From positions 62,001 to 126,000 of the forward strand of contig NZ_JACVWU010000024.1 in the NCBI RefSeq assembly GCF_014596915.1: a stretch of DNA of 64,000 bases, in the 5' to 3' direction. This DNA is from Streptomyces sp. TRM68416 (GTDB lineage: Bacteria > Actinomycetota > Actinomycetes > Streptomycetales > Streptomycetaceae). Below are positions 61,639 to 64,000 of this stretch, in pieces. A model generated the notes under the pieces. It was not told the DNA's origin, did not search any database, and worked only from the letters and a program-made list of their open reading frames with translations. The position numbers and the translations under genes are program-made. The stretch's first letter is position 1. Every line of letters starts with the position of its first letter.

Positions 61639-63666
61639 TCAATTCTCGTCTTCATCAGTTCCGCTGTCGTCCCCCTGCGGCCCAAAGGCCGGGTCCTCGT
61701 AGCTGACGTCCTGGACGCCTAGGCCGGCTTTCCTGTCAGCAGGCGATCGATATGCCCCCAGCTCTAGGACTCGACGAGTCTGCATCACCTCACGACGCTT
61801 TCGGTCAAATCCCGCTGTGGATACGTCGGCCCTAAGAACTTCCCTATAGTGATCATAGTACTTGCTGACTTGATCATAGATCGAGTTCCAGGTAAGCCTT
61901 CGGGCCGTGCTGTTCCATCGCTCTAGAGGGAACTCGTAGCTATCGCCGCTGATGAAAACAGCGTCGATCTTCGGGTGCGCTTTACTCAGTGCGTCAACAT
62001 ATTTATCGAGCTTCTGCACGTCATCCCGCGTTACGGTGTGCCCAGACCTCTTAATCTCAATAACCTTCACCCTCCCATCTCCCGCCAGTGCCAGGAAGTC
62101 GTATCGGGAAAGGTCTTGCTCGTCGAAGTCGCGCACCTTCCACTCTCGGAGTTGCTTACTGATCTGCTTTTCTTCGTACAGAACTTGCCATTCTGGATCG
62201 ATCAGCCACGGATACCAGGCAATTAGATCGTGCAAGTTCTCCGTGCCAGCAGGGTTAGCCGTCTCTGAAATATTCATAACTAGGGCATTATTAAACTTGT
62301 CGATAATGGCAATACGCCCATCAATCACCTCCAGGATCGCGCGACTTTCAAGAACCTTCCACTTGGAGATGCGCCCCATGAGCTCTTCCAAGCGCTCGGG
62401 GTCGTCGCTTACTTCTTCAATGTCAGCAACTATGTCATGAAAATGCCGATACTCGAAAGCACGAATGACCGAGTCCGCCAGTGGCCTGATCTTTTCCTGG
62501 TCTCCGCCCGCTTGCCCGAGAGACTGCAGAAAACGGTGCACCTGGGTTCTGGAAGGTTCGTCCAGAACGTCGATGCGTCCGGAGAACTCAGGGTCAGATG
62601 TGATTTTGTCAACGAAGGTTGTCCCTCGCCGGCCCGCCCATTCACGCAATGCCTTGCGCGTCAGCTCTTGCCCCCAGTAGGACAGCTGCTTCGCGGCGTC
62701 CGATTCCCAGTCAATCTCCTGCCTATCGGTGGAGATGACATCCGATTCGTCGTCAATTCCTTCATCCAGAAAATCGGCGTGAATCTCCCCATGCAAATAG
62801 CGCGTGCCGTGCTGCCCGGAAGCAGTTCCTTCGACAAAGAAGTAGAAGGGAGACGTCTGTGCTATCTTGCCGTTCACGTAGACAGCAAAACCGCGCATCA
62901 GGCTCTGACTAAGCACCTGGTCGGAAAAACCGAAGAAATAGCGCACCTCCCCTCCACCGGGCAGTGCGTGTGTCAGATAGCCACTCTCGGGAACTCTTTG
63001 TTCAAAGCTAACTTCCGGGTCAGCTACTTCTACCCCGTTCACCCTGATTGACATTTCCCCCCGCGTCACTCGACTGAATCTTCTAGCCAGCGATTCTCTA
63101 AGCGTGTACTCGCCTATAGGTGTCGAGTGCTTAAGCCTAGACAGGATAATGCGGGTGCCGGACGGAGTATCAGTAGGCGCTTCAGCTCCAGTGCGAGCCA
63201 GAATTGGCACAGGTTCGATTGTCTGCTCAGCAGTCGCGTCGCGCTTCAGCTCTTCCATGTCCATAGAGAAGGCAGTGCACGGCCCATTTCGCCAAGTAGA
63301 TACTTCCATGTGGGAGGCGATACCGAATCCGGCTAGCTTCCCAATCCCCTTCCTGCCCATGACTTTACGATTAGGTGCAGGGTTCACCGCGGCACCGGCA
63401 GAGCGCCTGTTTCTACCAACGACCAGATAATCGCTCTGCACCTCATCCTCGGTCATGCCTACACCGTTATCAGTGATCACAATCTTCGATGAGCTACGAT
63501 CGTAGCCAGCTACGTCGACTGTAATATCAACTTGTGTAGCTCCCGCATCCCAGCAATTCGCCACCAACTCGGCAATTGCCGTGTCACGCCGCTTGTACAT
63601 CTGGGCGCCGAGATGTTCGAGAGTGCGCCCTAGTACCTGAATGGTGTAAGTGCGGGTCCCTTCCAT
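61639..63666 (-). CDS. GHKL (MORC/HSP90-type) ATPase with C-terminal PD-(D/E)XK-type nuclease domain
   Basis: A 675-aa protein. The GHKL ATPase is at the N-terminus: N-box AIAELVANCWDAGA (Glu33, Asn37, Asp40), G1 ITDNGVGM (66-71) and G2 GRKGIGKLAGFGIA (104-117). A middle transducer-like region follows. The C-terminal part shows RYDFLALAGDGRVKVIEIKRSG, with Asp523, Glu537 and Lys539 spaced as in restriction-like nucleases. It ends in an acidic tail. The sequence is low-GC relative to the host, with AAT, ATT and CTA codons. Two tiny ORFs lie directly upstream in the same operon. An anti-phage or restriction role is inferred. Confidence 0.85.
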   Translation of the reverse strand: MEGTRTYTIQVLGRTLEHLGAQMYKRRDTAIAELVANCWDAGATQVDITVDVAGYDRSSSKIVITDNGVGMTEDEVQSDYLVVGRNRRSAGAAVNPAPNRKVMGRKGIGKLAGFGIASHMEVSTWRNGPCTAFSMDMEELKRDATAEQTIEPVPILARTGAEAPTDTPSGTRIILSRLKHSTPIGEYTLRESLARRFSRVTRGEMSIRVNGVEVADPEVSFEQRVPESGYLTHALPGGGEVRYFFGFSDQVLSQSLMRGFAVYVNGKIAQTSPFYFFVEGTASGQHGTRYLHGEIHADFLDEGIDDESDVISTDRQEIDWESDAAKQLSYWGQELTRKALREWAGRRGTTFVDKITSDPEFSGRIDVLDEPSRTQVHRFLQSLGQAGGDQEKIRPLADSVIRAFEYRHFHDIVADIEEVSDDPERLEELMGRISKWKVLESRAILEVIDGRIAIIDKFNNALVMNISETANPAGTENLHDLIAWYPWLIDPEWQVLYEEKQISKQLREWKVRDFDEQDLSRYDFLALAGDGRVKVIEIKRSGHTVTRDDVQKLDKYVDALSKAHPKIDAVFISGDSYEFPLERWNSTARRLTWNSIYDQVSKYYDHYREVLRADVSTAGFDRKRREVMQTRRVLELGAYRSPADRKAGLGVQDVSYEDPAFGPQGDDSGTDEDEN

Positions 63667-63675
63667 GGAACGATC

Positions 63676-63822
63676 TTAGACCGCACTGGTCGCCTTCGGA
63701 GACATTTCTATCGATCCGCTAGGCGCCTCGTGGCTGGTCATGGTGCAGCCAAGGCGCAACCGCTGCGCGTGCCACTCGGCCAGCATCTGGCCAGCACCAC
63801 CGAGGTGACCACGGGACTTCAC
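63676..63822 (-). CDS. 48-aa small protein upstream of the GHKL gene
   Basis: GTG 63822 starts KSRGHLGGAGQMLAEWHAQR, ending MSPKATSAV with TAA. It overlaps the preceding 51-aa ORF (GTGA), and its stop is 9 bases before the GHKL start. AAGGA is just upstream. The GHKL ATG has no ribosome-binding site, so it may be translated by coupling to this ORF. Confidence 0.5.
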   Translation of the reverse strand: MKSRGHLGGAGQMLAEWHAQRLRLGCTMTSHEAPSGSIEMSPKATSAV

Positions 63823-63974
63823 GCTTCCTTCGAGGAGCGGAGCTGACCTGGCATGATCTCGGTCGGCCGCTCGAGAAGCTCTAGGAGACCAGCGAAGCGC
63901 GTCTCGTCGGCTCCGTCGCATACGGGGTGGGGTTCTGCCCCGAACAGCGCAGCAGGAACGCAGTTCCGCCTCAA
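63819..63974 (-). CDS. 51-aa small protein, first visible ORF of the GHKL operon
   Basis: TTG 63974 begins RRNCVPAALFGAEPHPVCDG, ending PGQLRSSKEA. GAGGTG is six bases upstream, and an in-frame stop at 63993-63995 limits the frame. It is acidic with a plausible helix (TRFAGLLELLERPTEIM). It overlaps the 48-aa ORF by 3 bases. The match in codon use and tight spacing are the only support. Confidence 0.45.
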   Translation of the reverse strand: MRRNCVPAALFGAEPHPVCDGADETRFAGLLELLERPTEIMPGQLRSSKEA

Positions 63975-64000
63975 GCACGCACCTCTAGGTCCTCACACCC

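Larger units (their letters stand above)
49836..64000. mobile_element. AICE (pSAM2-type integrative conjugative element) in tRNA-Arg, right end outside the window
   Basis: Int, Xis, RepSA, spread proteins, TraB and a KorSA-type GntR regulator occur in the order known for pSAM2-like elements, starting beside the 3' end of tRNA-Arg(CCG). The left boundary is placed at the anticodon loop by analogy; the exact att core cannot be defined without the other end. I searched the remaining sequence for a second copy of the tRNA 3' end and found none. Confidence 0.85.

Noticed and set aside
63676..63978. Single 100-aa ORF upstream of the GHKL gene
   Set aside because: Its first half is Arg/Ser shadow; a GTG at 63822 and a separate frame to 63974 explain the coding signal better.
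59154..64000. Second copy of the tRNA-Arg 3' end (attR)
   Set aside because: Scanned by eye for TTCGAATCCTGCCGGGGGC-type sequence and found none; the CGTTCGAACC at 59971 is too short.

Overview
The window is chromosomal DNA of a Streptomyces or close relative. Coding regions are very GC-rich with third positions almost all G or C. GTG and TTG starts are common. The gene order scy-filP, nucS, chitinase, atp operon, rho, thrB-thrC-hom-lysA is one I recognise from the core region of Streptomyces chromosomes (S. coelicolor SCO5350s-SCO5390s, from memory and not searched).

Layout. Positions 1-3808 hold the 3' end of the giant coiled-coil polarity protein Scy and complete FilP, followed by a strong terminator. 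Positions 3894-7849 hold two tandem, paralogous ABC ATPase/permease pairs. Positions 7854-19109 are mixed housekeeping and regulation: a zinc-binding small protein, a luciferase-like oxidoreductase with a TTA (bldA) codon, an SCO5389-type protein divergent from NucS, a membrane-anchored P-loop protein with a repetitive Thr/Pro tail, a STAS protein, 3-hydroxybutyryl-CoA dehydrogenase, a PduO-type cobalamin adenosyltransferase, two small membrane proteins and a NarL-type two-component pair. Positions 19137-21075 hold a secreted GH18 chitinase (CBM2-FnIII-GH18) behind two DasR-type operators.

Positions 21564-29967 (minus strand) are the complete F-type ATP synthase operon atpI-B-E-F-H-A-G-D-C plus a DUF2550 gene. 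Positions 30267-38196 (minus) hold a WecA-type glycosyltransferase, glyA, a low-molecular-weight phosphatase homologue lacking its catalytic Cys, tsaC/sua5, prmC, prfA, rpmE and an LCP cell-wall ligase. A 189-bp MITE-like repeat supplies the stop codon of the LCP gene. Positions 38401-49654 (minus) hold a secreted trypsin-like protease with FG-GAP repeats, rho, the threonine/lysine genes thrB-thrC-hom-lysA, the ArgS-like pseudo-synthetase NrtL and a single-domain response regulator.

At 49808 lies tRNA-Arg(CCG), and its 3' end is the attachment site of an actinomycete integrative and conjugative element (AICE, pSAM2 type) that fills the rest of the window. The minus-strand operon runs from a regulator-like gene and traB through spread genes, a cytosine-methyltransferase-like gene, repSA and xis to int. 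It faces a GntR regulator (KorSA type), and the shared promoter carries three near-identical palindromic operators. The right att site was not found, so the element continues past 64000.

Beyond korSA and an acetyltransferase is a gene-poor 1-kb block (59154-60129). It contains a perfect 63-bp inverted repeat and a second, longer imperfect one, and is a candidate replication or transfer locus. Next comes low-GC cargo: two small genes (DUF2188 and a 56-aa protein), a 229-aa protein I do not recognise, and a 675-aa GHKL ATPase fused to a predicted PD-(D/E)XK nuclease. The GHKL gene sits at the end of an operon with two overlapping tiny ORFs. This cargo is the best candidate here for an undescribed, probably anti-phage, system.
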